64,000 bases of DNA. It comes from Periplaneta americana (taxonomy: Eukaryota > Arthropoda > Insecta > Blattodea > Blattidae). Within the stretch, counting starts at the first letter, position 1, and the number at the start of each line of letters is the position of its first letter. The notes under the pieces were generated by a model. That model was not told the DNA's origin, did no database searches, and saw nothing but the letters and a program-made list of their open reading frames with translations. The translations under genes and the position numbers were made by a program. Positions 35,591-46,301 of the stretch are shown piece by piece. The stretch covers positions 106,986,821-107,050,820 of the forward strand of contig NC_091123.1 of assembly GCF_040183065.1 (NCBI RefSeq), read 5' to 3'.

Positions 35591-36418
35591 TATTTCTGTG
35601 CCATTAACTAAAACTGAATCTTTTAAGACGAACCTTGATCAAAAGTAGGAAACCATAATTACAGTTAAAGGTACACAAAAAATTTACCAGGTGACTGCTC
35701 TTTCCCCTTATGTTATTGGCTTTAAATATCATTCAGTGGACTCAGAAACTAATCTGAAGGTTGTAAATATGAGAATCTAAAATATTGAAAGGAATAAGGG
35801 AAGAACAGAATGTATCATTTCAAGTTTGGTCACATTCATTTAAATTCAAAATTGTGTATAACTATTTTGGTTAATTATTGTCTTTCTTGCACATAATAAA
35901 TTTTCTGTAATTCCAAAGGCTGATTTAAAGATTTACTAAAGTTTAGTGTCAACACGAACATTATTTACTGCATTAGTTTTCGGGTATTAATATTTGTCCT
36001 GATACTAACGTCCAGATACTAACAAGCGGAACTTTGTAGCTATTAATATTTCACAATAATGCAGTTATTGGAAGATAAAATAAATATGCTTAATTATAAA
36101 ACATATGTTGTATAAGTGTTCCCTGATAATGAAAACATTAATAAATCATTACAATGAGGAGAGTTTTCACCGTAATTTATGTACCACTTTATCTTACCAA
36201 GTTCCTTGTCCAGATACTAACGGAAGATACATGTGTGTTTTATTCAATATACAAGTGGAAAAATGTTAATAAAAGAACTAAAAATACAAGATGGATAAAT
36301 AGTTAACAGATTCATACCAGAAACTTTGTTGTTTAATTTATATACTGTATGTGATATCAAGTTTTGTAATTGAAATATCTGAGAAATGTCCGGATACTAA
36401 CGCTGGACAGACCCATAA

Positions 36419-37485
36419 ATTTTAACAAATATATTTAAAACTATATAATTCCTCACTAAAGGCTATTCTTAGAACGTACTAAATTTCTGCATACATCTTC
36501 CAAATCTCCAGCCCAGAACTGTCATAATTTAAATAAAATTTTAAGATAACTGGTGTATGTAATACACTGCTCCACCTATTTAGTAGAATGCTTTTAAGTC
36601 TAAAGAAAGCTGCAAAAGAGTACAACGTAATCTGTTGTGACGAAAATCCAATCCCCCGCATACCGGTAAAGCATCATGTCACAAACACGTTCACATTTAA
36701 GTATTTCTGAAAAAGTAAATATTATTCAACGCCTTGAAAACAGGGCAAACATTATTCATATTGTTGTAGAGTTTAAGATAATATTTAATGAATTAATTTG
36801 CTTATTTACTTACTTATCTCCTTACTTTATATTTATTTATTCATTTATTTATTAACTTTTTATTGCATCTTATAGATAGATATATTCTAGTAAATAAAAT
36901 TAATTTGTATTAACGTTGTCAGATTCATTTTTTTATAACGAATTAACAACTATTAAATACCCATTCCTATATGATCGATTTTTTGCTGTCCATAATATTC
37001 TTTGACATTCATGTTCTACCTAAACATCATGCTTGCCGATTTCCGGGGACTTGCACCGTGTGTTATATGTAAGTAGGTAAACAGTGGCTTTCTCCTATAT
37101 CGATGGAGCAGTGTAGTTACCTTTTAAATAAAATTACGTAAACGCAGTTTTCTTAATAGATCCTCAATTCACAATTACAAAGTGTTTATTAAGAGCTAAT
37201 TACATAAAATAATGTTGTAGTAAATGTTACAAAACTTTTAAATTGCTTAGTATGTCCAAGATGTAGTTAACGACAAAGACATTTATTTATATTCATTCTT
37301 GATTTACACACTTTTAACACCATATATGAGAAATAATAGTTGTTAAAAACTTGTTTCATTAACGACTTGATAATTGACTGTGGTAACTACTGAAATTTAA
37401 GAAGGTACTATACCTTAGTGACTAGTTTCGGCATGATGTCCGCTATTATCTGTAGTTGATGAATATGGGCCAATAGTGTAGAGCT
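36419..37485. other. No feature recognised
   Basis: About 1.07 kb of AT-rich DNA, including a TTTA/ATTT-rich stretch at 36800-36860. No gene. Confidence 0.5.
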
Positions 37486-37557
37486 GCTTTCTTAGCTCAG
37501 AGGTAGAGCACTAGTCTTGTAAACTAGGGGTCGTGAGTTCGAACTTCACAGAAGGCT
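37486..37557 (+). tRNA. tRNA-Thr (anticodon UGU)
   Basis: A complete 72-nt cloverleaf by eye: acceptor GCTTTCT paired with AGAAGGC (one G-U), D stem GCTC/GAGC, anticodon stem CTAGT/ACTAG with loop CTTGTAA giving anticodon TGT, T arm GTGAG-TTCGAAC-TTCAC. Box A TAGCTCAGAGGT and box B GTTCGAACT are intact. No intron, no encoded CCA. It could be a host gene, or a tRNA carried at the 5' side of the retroelement that begins just downstream. Confidence 0.85.
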
Positions 37558-37690
37558 AATATATCCCAGTTACGTTCCAACCCTTGAGGTGGACGGACGT
37601 CTCGTCTCTCAATCTTGTTGAGCAGCGGTGTTCCGACTACTGTGCTCGCGGTTTGTTGTTCTTGTTTTGTTTGAATTATTTTGATTAGCA

Positions 37691-39055
37691 ATGGCAAGTA
37701 AAATCTGTAGGAAGAATACTATTAAAGCAGTGTTTAATAAAGATCAACAACGTCCTACTGCATACGAAATACACCAATGGTTAGAAGAAAATATCAACGT
37801 TCGAGAAGATGAATTGGACACATTACAACTAGTGAGTAAACAGAATGCAGTGTACATAAAATTCAATAATCAACTTAGCTACGAGAAACATCTTCAACTA
37901 CACACCGGAACTTCAACAATCCAGCTAATGAATGGTGCAACAACAACTGTAAACATAACAGCAGGTGAGTTTGATACTACTACAGTTAGAATCTTAAACG
38001 TGCCACCAGAAGTGCCAAATGACAGAATTATGCATGTTTTGCAAACTTACGGGAAAGTGCAAGAAATAATAAATGAAAAGTGGTCCAAAAAATATCGATT
38101 TCAGGTGGATACTGGTATTAGACTAGTGAATATGCAAATTAACAAGCAAATTCCATCTACATTATATATTGCTGGCTATGAGGCTTATGTTGTCTATCCA
38201 GGTCAAGAACAAACTTGCTTCCTTTGTGGCAGTGCATCTCATATTCGCCGTTATTGTCCTGGTAAAGGTTCGCGTCAAATTGGGAATAATAATAACAGAC
38301 CCTTTCTGATGAGTGATCTTCTAAAACCGATACGAGATTTGCCTGATGAAAATCATCCTTCGACCGTTCTTCCGATCTCAGAGGAGGCAACCACCAGTGC
38401 TAGCTCGCGTACGATTGAGCAGAATACTAGAGAAGATGGACAAGGTGGACAAGAGTTCACAAGAGAAGATGGAACTTCTACTGAAACTACTACCAGACCG
38501 ACCATGTTATTAGGACAAGACCCCATACAAGACGATATAGAGAACAATCTCGTTGAAATTGAAGATTCTGATACTATAACGGCTGATGAGGATGAAAGTG
38601 ACACAAGTAATGGACAAATTTATAAAATATATATTGAAGCTAAAGAGCCTGGGAAGAAACGCCGTAAGAAAAATCCTGAACTTGATCAAGTCAAAAATGA
38701 TGGTCAATCTACGAACGTAGAAAAAAACAAAATACTTGGAAACTCATCACAACTGGATTCCCATATAAAAGATGATGGAAATCAAGTTAAATTAACAAAG
38801 GGGAGCAGTAACCAGTCTAATGCAATAACCAGTATACAGGAATCACGGACGCGGATGGAAGGTGATAACTGGAGTGACGAAATAGAAATGGAAGGGAAGA
38901 CAATGGAAAGTGAAGTAGACATGATTGATTCACGAACTGAAACGCATGGTTCAAAAAAACTAACGAAAGTGATTACGAAACAACGTGTACATCCCTACAA
39001 GTCTGACGAAAGCAAGTCAGGCACTTTACACTTACGGAAAGCAGATCAATATTAG
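37691..39055 (+). CDS. Non-LTR retrotransposon ORF1 protein (Gag-like), 454 aa
   Basis: Intact frame. Residues 98-127 (TVRILNVPPEVPNDRIMHVL..) look like an RRM-type RNA-binding strand pair, as in ORF1 proteins of I/jockey-group elements, followed by one CCHC zinc knuckle: C176, C179, H184, C189 in CFLCGSASHIRRYC. The C-terminal half (200-454) is acidic, Ser/Thr/Glu-rich and low in hydrophobics, likely disordered, ending in basic KKLTKVITKQRVHPYKS. Such proteins bind the element RNA and form the retrotransposition particle. Start at 37691 follows AGCA and is the first ATG. No stop or frameshift, so the copy is young or constrained. Confidence 0.85.
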   Translation: MASKICRKNTIKAVFNKDQQRPTAYEIHQWLEENINVREDELDTLQLVSKQNAVYIKFNNQLSYEKHLQLHTGTSTIQLMNGATTTVNITAGEFDTTTVRILNVPPEVPNDRIMHVLQTYGKVQEIINEKWSKKYRFQVDTGIRLVNMQINKQIPSTLYIAGYEAYVVYPGQEQTCFLCGSASHIRRYCPGKGSRQIGNNNNRPFLMSDLLKPIRDLPDENHPSTVLPISEEATTSASSRTIEQNTREDGQGGQEFTREDGTSTETTTRPTMLLGQDPIQDDIENNLVEIEDSDTITADEDESDTSNGQIYKIYIEAKEPGKKRRKKNPELDQVKNDGQSTNVEKNKILGNSSQLDSHIKDDGNQVKLTKGSSNQSNAITSIQESRTRMEGDNWSDEIEMEGKTMESEVDMIDSRTETHGSKKLTKVITKQRVHPYKSDESKSGTLHLRKADQY

Positions 39056-39060
39056 TCTTC

Positions 39061-39321
39061 ATGGCTTCGCCGCTAATTTATAGTGTTATTATGGCACTGA
39101 CTTTGACTATTGCAACGGTGAATTTTAATAGCAGTTCATCACCTACAAAAATGAAAATGTTGCAGTCTTTTTTAAATGTAAATGATATAGACATTGTTTT
39201 TTTACAAGAAATCGTATGTGACAGTTTTTGCTCAATTTATGGTTATAATTCATATATCAATATTGGATCGGAATATTTGGGTACAGGGTTCTTAACTAAA
39301 TCCGGGTTAAATTTGGTTTAA
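39061..39321 (+). pseudogene. ORF2 N-terminus: APE-type endonuclease, truncated
   Basis: Starts five bases after the ORF1 stop. TIATVNFNSSSSPTKMKML and DIDIVFLQEIVC carry the Asn and Glu of the first two endonuclease motifs, then YGYNSYINIGSEYLGTGFL. The frame ends at a stop formed where the element joins the A-run. About 86 codons of a normal 900-1200 remain; no catalytic centre is complete. Confidence 0.85.
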
Positions 39322-39348
39322 AAAAAAAAAAAAAAATAGTGCTAATAT

Positions 39349-40009
39349 TGCATTGTTAATAAAAAACTAAATTTGTACCTGTGATTATAGAAGGTAGAGG
39401 TATCAAGATGTAAATCTCTATCAAAATATTTATATAGATTATCGGTACGTAAAAAGTAAATATTTATATTTTTAACGGCGATATTCAATGTTTGCGTAAA
39501 AATTACGTTTATGGGTAGATAGGCCCTATAATATTCGGGGGAATGTAGAAATTAAACTGATAATGTTATGTATTTACAGTAGGCCTACACTTTTCTATAT
39601 TAGAAAATCTTTGTTCATATATTTCGTGTTGTTATATACTAACGCATTTTAATAGTTTATTTGAATGTAATAATGTAACTGCAACATCAGACTTAATAAA
39701 ATATGCAATCTAGATACTTTATATAACACATTTTTAGATATTTCACATTATTTTCTTAACTGTCTGTGATGCATTTCGCTACTGTTGTTGCTGTTGTCAC
39801 ATAAAGTATAGGTAATCTCTGTTACTTATTTCACAATGAATAGGCTTCAAGGTTTCCAGGCCACTCAGCAGATATTTTCTTACAATTTTATCTTCATGTT
39901 CATTTACCAGTTCCCATCTAGTTTCAACGCTCACCTGAAAAGGAAGATTACATTTTATATCTACTATTACATGAAACATATGGGGTCATTCCACAGTAAT
40001 TCACGTTAA
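39349..40009. other. No feature recognised
   Basis: AT-rich flank of the insertion. Confidence 0.5.
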
Positions 40010-40286
40010 ATTCAGCACCGTTTTCTCCAAATGAGTTTAAATTGGATTCATTTTATGCTGGTTTAAGCCTGATTTTAAACTAAAAATCATTTTCCCCACG
40101 TTAGTTTAAACTTTGTATCAAGTTTAAACGTGATTAAAACTTAAACTTTCTGCCGTGTAGGTTTAAGCCGATATTCGTGTTAAACTTCATTAACACTATA
40201 TATTATCTGCGATTTTTCTAGTAAAAAGGTTAGTTTCGACTGGCAATATATTATATTTCAATAGCAAATAGTAATGCCATTAGAAA

Positions 40287-40469
40287 ATGGATGAAATTAT
40301 TGAATTTTTTTATGAAATAGAAGATAATAAATATTATGTACAAGTGAGGTTATGGAGGCCTAGGATTATTCGTGTGAAAGTTGATAATTTCCAAAAATGT
40401 AATGAAAAAGAGTCTTTAATAGATTTAGAATTCGTAAAAAAACATCAAACATTATTTCACATCAGATAA
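40287..40469 (+). CDS. 60-codon frame inside the GTTTAAAC element, unknown
   Basis: Begins MDEIIEFFYEIEDNKYYVQV and continues RLWRPRIIRVKVDNF. It faintly resembles the N-terminus of PIF/Harbinger-type transposases (an acidic start then RPR..R...NF), which would fit its position inside a DNA transposon, but it is too short to be sure and stops after 60 codons. Confidence 0.25.
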   Translation: MDEIIEFFYEIEDNKYYVQVRLWRPRIIRVKVDNFQKCNEKESLIDLEFVKKHQTLFHIR

Positions 40470-41475
40470 AGCTTGTAATTAAAACAACAACTATGAAAAT
40501 AACGCTATTTTACCGGAAGCAATGTTCCTTGTCACTTTAGGATTTGCTTCAAGGAGTTTTCTCAATAATGTTGATGACTAAAGTGTTATTGATGTATCTA
40601 CCACAAACAAAACAGAAAAGGTTCTACAGTTGTAGGACATTTGTCACAGCGTTATATCAACATGCCAACAACACCTTAAGAAACTGCAAGGGTTAAGCAC
40701 GGATTTTATACGATTTCATGTTTTCCTATCTGTATACGTGCAATGGACTGTACACATGTGAAAATACGTTCACCAGGTGGAGGAATGCAGAAACCTTCAG
40801 ACACCTATTATGAATATTCAGACCCTGGGTCACTCGCAACCTGGACAGAGCAAATGTTGGCACTCTAACCTCTTTCTTTATCTTTACCCCTTCCATTAGC
40901 GAGCAGATAAAGTGAAACAATAATTGTGTCAATTCACCAAACAAAAGTCTGTTTTTATATTATTATTTATTAATATTCATTTTTATTGAGCTTGTACTAG
41001 GTATTTAACAATTATTTAAAAATCCTACATTAAAGTACTTACTCTTGCTCCCTCGCTCTGGGTATTTGCCCATTCTGTCCAATTATAAAATAGAGCCTGT
41101 GAATATTACATACCTAGGTTAGGTCACATCTACAACGTTAAAAGCAAATACTATTTCCCCTAGAATTATCAAGATCCTGAGTACATCAGGACCTAGGCCT
41201 AATTGGTGGGTTACCAAACTCTTTAAAAAGCTGGAAGTTGTTTTCTTGAAAATAGAGGTAATGATTTCCGGAGGGAAAGAAATAATGCCAAAGGAAATTA
41301 ATTTTTATATTCAGAATGGATCCACATATGACACCAGATAATGGAGATATCACAAGACACGAGTTATTGTACGATCTAGCCTATCAGAGAAAAGTGAAAT
41401 CGAGAATATTTCCTAATAAGTTCAAGAACACAGCTGATTAAATGACGATACACAACACTTCAAATGGGTATAAAT

Positions 41476-41737
41476 TTATTTATTTTATTTCATTGGGTTA
41501 TTTTACGACGCTGTATCAACATCTCAGGTTATTTAGCGTCTGAATGATATGAAGGTGATAATGCCGGTGAAATGAGTCCGGGGTCCAGCACCGATAGTTA
41601 CTCAGCATTTGCTCGTATTGGGTTGAGGTAAAACCCCGGAAAACCCACAACCAGGTAACTTGTCCCGACCGGGATTCGAACCCGGGCCACCTGGTTTCGC
41701 AACCAGACGCGCTGATCGTTACTCCACAGGTGTGGAC
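41476..41737 (-). mobile_element. SINE-A copy with 12-bp target duplication
   Basis: ATGGGTATAAAT at 41464-41475 and 41741-41752 flank a full-length minus-strand copy. Confidence 0.93.
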
Positions 41738-42169
41738 TACATGGGTATAAATGATTTATTTTTCTGTGAAACCAGTAGATATATTTCTTCTTTATTCGCT
41801 TTGATTTGATTATAGCATTAATTCTCTGTAAACAGCTGACATGTTGAAAATACGTATATGACCACGATATGACGCGCCATCGGTTTACTTGGCTCTGATT
41901 GTTGTTCGGTGTAGCCAACACAAGAGGAGCCTTGAGCATGTAGTTTCAACATTAGTTTAAATGGGTGGGCTGTCGTTCAAACTAAACGAGTGCCAGAAAT
42001 TTATAGAGAAAATGGAAGCACGTTTAAACTGAATAGTAAAGTTGAACGGGTTTAATTTATCCCAAGTTTCACTTACTTTGGATAAAACGGCTCTCAGACG
42101 CATTTATGAAATTATTAGTAGACTTAGAAGTTGAGGCACATAAACTCTAAAGTTATGTGCACACAGGAT

Positions 42170-42251
42170 AAAGCAGTGTTGACAGAGCAGCTGGCAAGAT
42201 AGTCCTCGTACACACACGGTATCAATTGGAGATTTTATAATATAGGTCAAA

Positions 42252-42290
<39 letters not shown>

Positions 42291-42467
42291 ATAGACAAAC
42301 AAATTTTCGCCTCGAGAACAAACGTAAATACTGTGTTATGTTGGCCAGAATACACTGTATTATCGTCTCTCAGGTGAAGAAACACATTTTCTCAGGCCTA
42401 TAAAGAGTTACACAAAGCAGTATATACTGTTTAAGAAGGCAATTTTAAACAATCTGTATGATTTTGC

Positions 42468-42537
<70 letters not shown>

Positions 42538-42680
42538 GTTATTATCATCATCATCATCCAAACATACAACATTTGTTGTCAAAGATATAAATAAAGTAAT
42601 TGTGAAGTATAAATCACAGAAAAAAACTTGTCATAAAATAATAACATTACTAGGGCCCGATTTTGTATGTCAAAAAAAAG
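42170..42680 (+). repeat. Paralogous repeat P, copy 2, with (AAAT)n and (ATT)n
   Basis: Matches 18465-18703 and 19604-19705 without the RTE insertion. Contains (AAAT)n at 42249-42293, expanded against two units in copy 1, and (ATT)n at 42469-42540 followed by ATC units. The poly-Leu frame over the ATT tract is an artefact. Confidence 0.8.
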
Positions 42681-43051
42681 TTTTTTTTTTTCCTAACACA
42701 TACATTCCTAAAACAAAGTTTAATATCCATATCGAGATCCGACAAACGTAAATTCCAAATTTTATTTTATATAAAAACACATATTTTACAAAAAATGTTA
42801 TGTGAATAAATATTTTCGATATTTTCTCCATAAATACATATTTTTAGTAATTTTCCTCTTTCTCTTTTAACATTTTACAACAAAAATTTGTATCTCGAAA
42901 GAATTCAATACGAATGGTTCACTTCCGCTTGTATGTTAACAGGAAGCCACAATTTAAGTCACACAGAATTTGTGTGCACTCAAAGTTGGGTTCTGGCGTA
43001 TTGTCAGCCCATTTGAGTTGTGTGGATATAAAGGAAAAATTATGACGGTGT
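42681..43051. other. No feature recognised
   Basis: No frame or repeat partner. Confidence 0.5.
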
Positions 43052-43145
43052 CGTGTATAGTTCCTGGGATAGCTCAGTCGGGAGAGCATTCCTGCGCTAA
43101 GCGAAGGATCCCGGGATCGATACAATTTTTCCTTGAAATTATTCA
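43052..43145 (+). mobile_element. SINE-E head (tRNA-like)
   Basis: Box A TAGCTCAGTCGGGAGAGC and box B GATCGATAC, with GCTC/GAGC able to pair, then CAATTTTTCCTTGAAATTAT. The anticodon loop is malformed (11 nt), so this is a SINE head, not a tRNA gene. Confidence 0.6.
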
Positions 43146-43353
43146 AACCTGTTTTTTAGAGAGCTACTACCTGAAAGCCAGATTTGCATAATTCTCTTCA
43201 GAGGTGCTAAAACTTTCGGAAAAACTCAACTAGGTACTTAATCTATGCCCTCTAGTGACCCTTCGGTATAGGCCCTATAGGTATTTGCATAAAAATTAGT
43301 ATGGATGTTTTCAGCACAATTCATTTTATATTCATCATCACTAGGGGGCGTTT

Positions 43354-43465
43354 TCATATGCACTAAAAACTGCAAAATATGCATCCATGTATGCATTTAA
43401 AAACTACGATGTGTACACTAAATATTACAGAATATGCACACTTATATTAAAAAAAATATTTGAAG
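43354..43465 (+). repeat. ATGCACTAAAAAC repeat family, copy 2
   Basis: Close match to 8966-9080; weaker similarity continues to about 43600. Confidence 0.65.
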
Positions 43466-43746
43466 AAATTTGCTATTATTTATTGTTTTTTGTTATGCAT
43501 AAGAATATTGAGACATAACTTTATTTTACTTCTGCATATTTTTAAAAATTGTCAGGCAGCAAGCTTATTCTCTTGTCCATAACAATTTTTTTAAACGACA
43601 AGAAGCTCCTTTGAACATCACAGGATCAGCAATGCATTTGGTAATTATGGAGTGCTTTGTTAGTTGCAGCAGAATTGCCCACTGTGATCCACAGATAACA
43701 GTGCCTGTCTGCATATTGTCAGATTGTAACAAATAATGTGTTTGGC

Positions 43747-43919
43747 TGAGAAGAAACTGCCTTCTGAACGATGCATTGGAAGGAATGGTGAACGGGAAAA
43801 GAGTTCGGGGCAGAAGAAGATATCAGATGATAGATGACATTAAGATATGTGGATCATATGTGGAGACTAAGAGGAAAGCAGAAAATAGGAAAAATTGGAG
43901 AATGCTGGGTTTGCAATAA
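43747..43919 (+). pseudogene. Non-LTR ORF2 C-terminus (same family as 7378-7795)
   Basis: Plus strand reads RNCLLNDALEGMVNGKRVRG, then RRRYQMIDDIKI and KRKAENRKNWRMLGLQ-stop (stop at 43917-43919). An open, 5'-truncated scrap of about 57 codons that ends at the natural stop. Confidence 0.82.
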
Positions 43920-44106
43920 AAGACCTGCCCATGGGTAGAACACGTATGTGTGTGAGTGTGAGTATGTGAGTGTGTGTGTTTTTTTCTCTTGAGCAGTGAA
44001 AACTTTGTAAGTCCCTTCGGGTGAGCGCGCAGTTCACTACGGTACCGTAAACCACAGTGCCCCGCTTTTGTTAACTCCATAATACAAGGCGCTGATTTGG
44101 GCTACC

Positions 44107-44945
44107 TCCACAGCATGCTTCGAATCTCCGTAGAGAATTTTTTGTTTGTCCATTCTTTTATATTTTATAACTCCTTTTAGTGTAATATAATCAAATAATT
44201 TTGCTTATGTTAATTCATGTTACTTACAGATAATTACCAAAATTGGTGAAAATTGTTGTTATAATTCCAGGAAATCGGGATATATTATTTTTATCATCAG
44301 AATTATGGTTTTTCTTCTTGTTTACAATTACTACGTTTAGGTCCTGATGGTCACGGATTTAGATTTAGTACAATAATAATATTCCCTGTAGCACAACTTA
44401 CAAATTAATTTTTGCCAATTATTATTTAACCGTCAACATTATATTTACTGAATGTTCCTTAAGCAATAGAGTGTAAAGCAGCAGGAACTAATAAAATAAT
44501 TAATCTCCACAGCATGTTTGGTGTGGAGTAGTAATTAAGCTACTTAACTTCTATGGAGACTGTTCGAGTTCGAATCTCTGTAATGAATTTTTTGTTTTGT
44601 CTTTTTTTTATTTTTCACAACTCCTTTTAGTGTAATATAATCAAATAATTTGCTTATGTTAATTCATGTTACTTACAGATAATTACAAAATTGGTGTAAA
44701 TTTGTGGTTATAATTCCAGGAAATCAGGATATATTTTGTCATCAGAATTATGGTTTTTCTTCTTGTTTACAATTACTACGTTTAGACCCTGATGATTACG
44801 GATTTAGATTAGTATAATAATCACATTCCCTGTAGCACAACTTGAAAATAAGTTATTACCAATTATTTAAACGTCAGCATATTTACTGAATGTTCCTTAG
44901 GCAATAGAGTGCAAAGCAGCAGGGATTAATAAAATAATTAACATA
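44107..44945 (+). repeat. Tandem pair of a 400-450-bp SINE-like unit
   Basis: Units 44107-44506 and 44507-44945 start CTCCACAGCATG and share ACTCCTTTTAGTGTAATATA, AATTATGGTTTTTCTTCTTG and AATAGAGTG.AAAGCAGCAGG. The second has about 50 bp more at its head (GGAGTAGTAATTAAG...GAGTTCGAATCTC, tRNA-like), deleted in the first. Confidence 0.88.
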
Positions 44946-45388
44946 GCATTTTAATATGAAAGCCCCTAATTGTCGTCTTTAGTGTTACTTCCATCTAGCG
45001 TCAAAAATTTCTATTAACACGAAAAAAATAATAAAGCGAAAAGTATTCTGAGGATAAAAAAAAATGACGAAAACCTGTTATATTTTCACTGATGCATTTA
45101 AAGGCAACAAAAAAAAAGTTTAGTAACTCCACGAAAATTTCAACTTACAACCTCACGAAATCTTAGCTAAAACTCTACCAACTACGCCAAGAGTTTTACT
45201 GCAATCAGAATGGCATTGTAACGAGCAATGGTCGTACTCCACTTGAGAACTTGTTATACAGTATATAGTGTTTGTATTACAATATTCACTGTTTAAACAC
45301 TCTGAACGATTGTCTGTTTTAAATCTGGGATATGAATTATTTTCTTGGAAGATTTTAGTAATTAATAGTTGTGTTCCCCATTATAACT
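44946..45388. other. No feature recognised
   Basis: No frame or repeat partner. Confidence 0.5.
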
Positions 45389-45592
45389 GTCGGCCTGGTT
45401 GGCGCAGTTGGTACAGCGCTGACCTTCTATGCCCGAGGTTCCGGGTTCGATCCCGAGCCTGGTCGATGGCATTTAAGTGTGCTTAATTAAATGTGACAGG
45501 CTCATGTCAGTAGATTTACTGGCATGTAAAAGAACTCCTTCGGGACAAAATTCTGACACTCCGATGACGCTGATATAACCTCGGCATAACAT
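45389..45592 (+). mobile_element. SINE-B copy, 3'-truncated
   Basis: Head GTCGGCCTGGTTGGCGCAGT and box B GGTTCGATCCC; matches the family through GATATAACCTCGG and then diverges, lacking the GTCGTTAAATAAAACA end. Confidence 0.9.
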
Positions 45593-46206
45593 TAATACTA
45601 TACCGCAATCTTTTGAACAAAGCCTGGCTGTCCCGAGCGCTCACGGAAATACCCGATTCGAACTTAGTCTCTCAGACGCCGGCCACTTTCGTTTTGACCA
45701 AATGTACAGTTCCCTAAATAAAGGAATGAGAAGCTGGAATATTCTTAAGTCTCAGATGTAAGACACTGCGCATGATCGGAGACCAGAGCACTGATACACA
45801 AGATAACGAATATTTGATTTACTTAAATTTAGGCTATTTGGTTTGTTGCTAGCATTGTTCCGAAATTCACTTCAAAAACTGCAAAAGATAATTATGGTAA
45901 TATGACGTAAATAATAATAAATACTCGTATATACATAAAGCGTGTAGTTAAATCGACATTTGAACCTTCATGACTAGATCTATACTTCTCGCAGAAATGA
46001 AAGCATTCGTGTCGTCTCAATAGCTCAGACGCTAAGTCTTCTGTGTACTGTGCAGAAGGAAGCGCATTCCATTCTTATAGTCTACAAATGATATTTTTAT
46101 CTGAATAACGTAGAAATAGAGTTTTACAGAGTCCTGAGATTATGTGTTAATGGTCACAGACAATACAAAATTACAAATTATAATATTATATACAATAATC
46201 AAATGA
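45593..46206. other. No clear feature; possible tRNA-like remnant
   Basis: CAATAGCTCAGACGCTAAG near 46018 looks like a worn SINE head. The rest is unassigned. Confidence 0.35.
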
Positions 46207-46217
46207 ATGCATTTACA

Positions 46218-46280
<63 letters not shown>

Positions 46281-46301
46281 TTATATACAGTGTAAATGCA
46301 T
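46207..46301. repeat. 95-bp AT-rich palindrome
   Basis: ATGCATTTACAC (46207-46218) and its perfect complement GTGTAAATGCAT (46290-46301) enclose about 30 AT dinucleotides, so the whole tract can fold into one hairpin. Confidence 0.92.

Larger units (their letters stand above)
33785..36414 (+). mobile_element. DNA transposon of unplaced superfamily
   Basis: Inverted ends GGGTCTGTCCA (33785-33795; complement 36404-36414) with ATAA on both outer sides (33781-33784, 36415-36418), a likely 4-bp target duplication. Six same-strand copies of TGTCC.GATACTAAC(G/A) lie inside (34145, 34310, 35995, 36009, 36207, 36387), the last merging into the right TIR. The interior holds a frameshifted transposase-like frame and a later SINE-A. 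Neither the 4-bp ATAA nor the ends fit hAT, mariner, MULE or piggyBac. Confidence 0.72.
37563..39336 (+). mobile_element. Non-LTR retrotransposon with complete ORF1 and poly(A) inside ORF2
   Basis: Holds a 5' UTR of about 130 bp, a full ORF1, a 5-base spacer and the first 86 codons of ORF2, then a run of 16 A (39321-39336). Elements truncated by target-primed synthesis lose the 5' end; here the 5' end is kept and the 3' end is lost, so the template RNA was probably polyadenylated early. Two candidate duplications: AATAGTG (37472-37478 / 39335-39341), which would place the tRNA inside the insertion, or GCTAATAT (37555-37562 / 39341-39348), which would place it outside. Confidence 0.75.
40010..42100. 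mobile_element. Putative DNA transposon with GTTTAAAC-rich ends
   Basis: Left end region 40010-40200 holds GAGTTTAAAT, GGTTTAAGCC, TTTAAACTAA, AGTTTAAACT, AAGTTTAAACG and GGTTTAAGCC; right end region 41945-42060 holds TTAGTTTAAAT, CGTTTAAACT and GGGTTTAAT. The outermost parts share CCGTTTT.TCCAAA in inverted orientation (40019 and about 42090). No unambiguous target duplication. The interior includes a 60-codon frame and a SINE-A. Confidence 0.5.

Noticed and set aside
42458-42751. Frame starting with poly-Leu
   Set aside because: Translation of (ATT)n; no domain after it.
43062-43125. tRNA gene
   Set aside because: Boxes A and B are present, but the anticodon arm cannot form a 7-nt loop; better explained as a SINE head.
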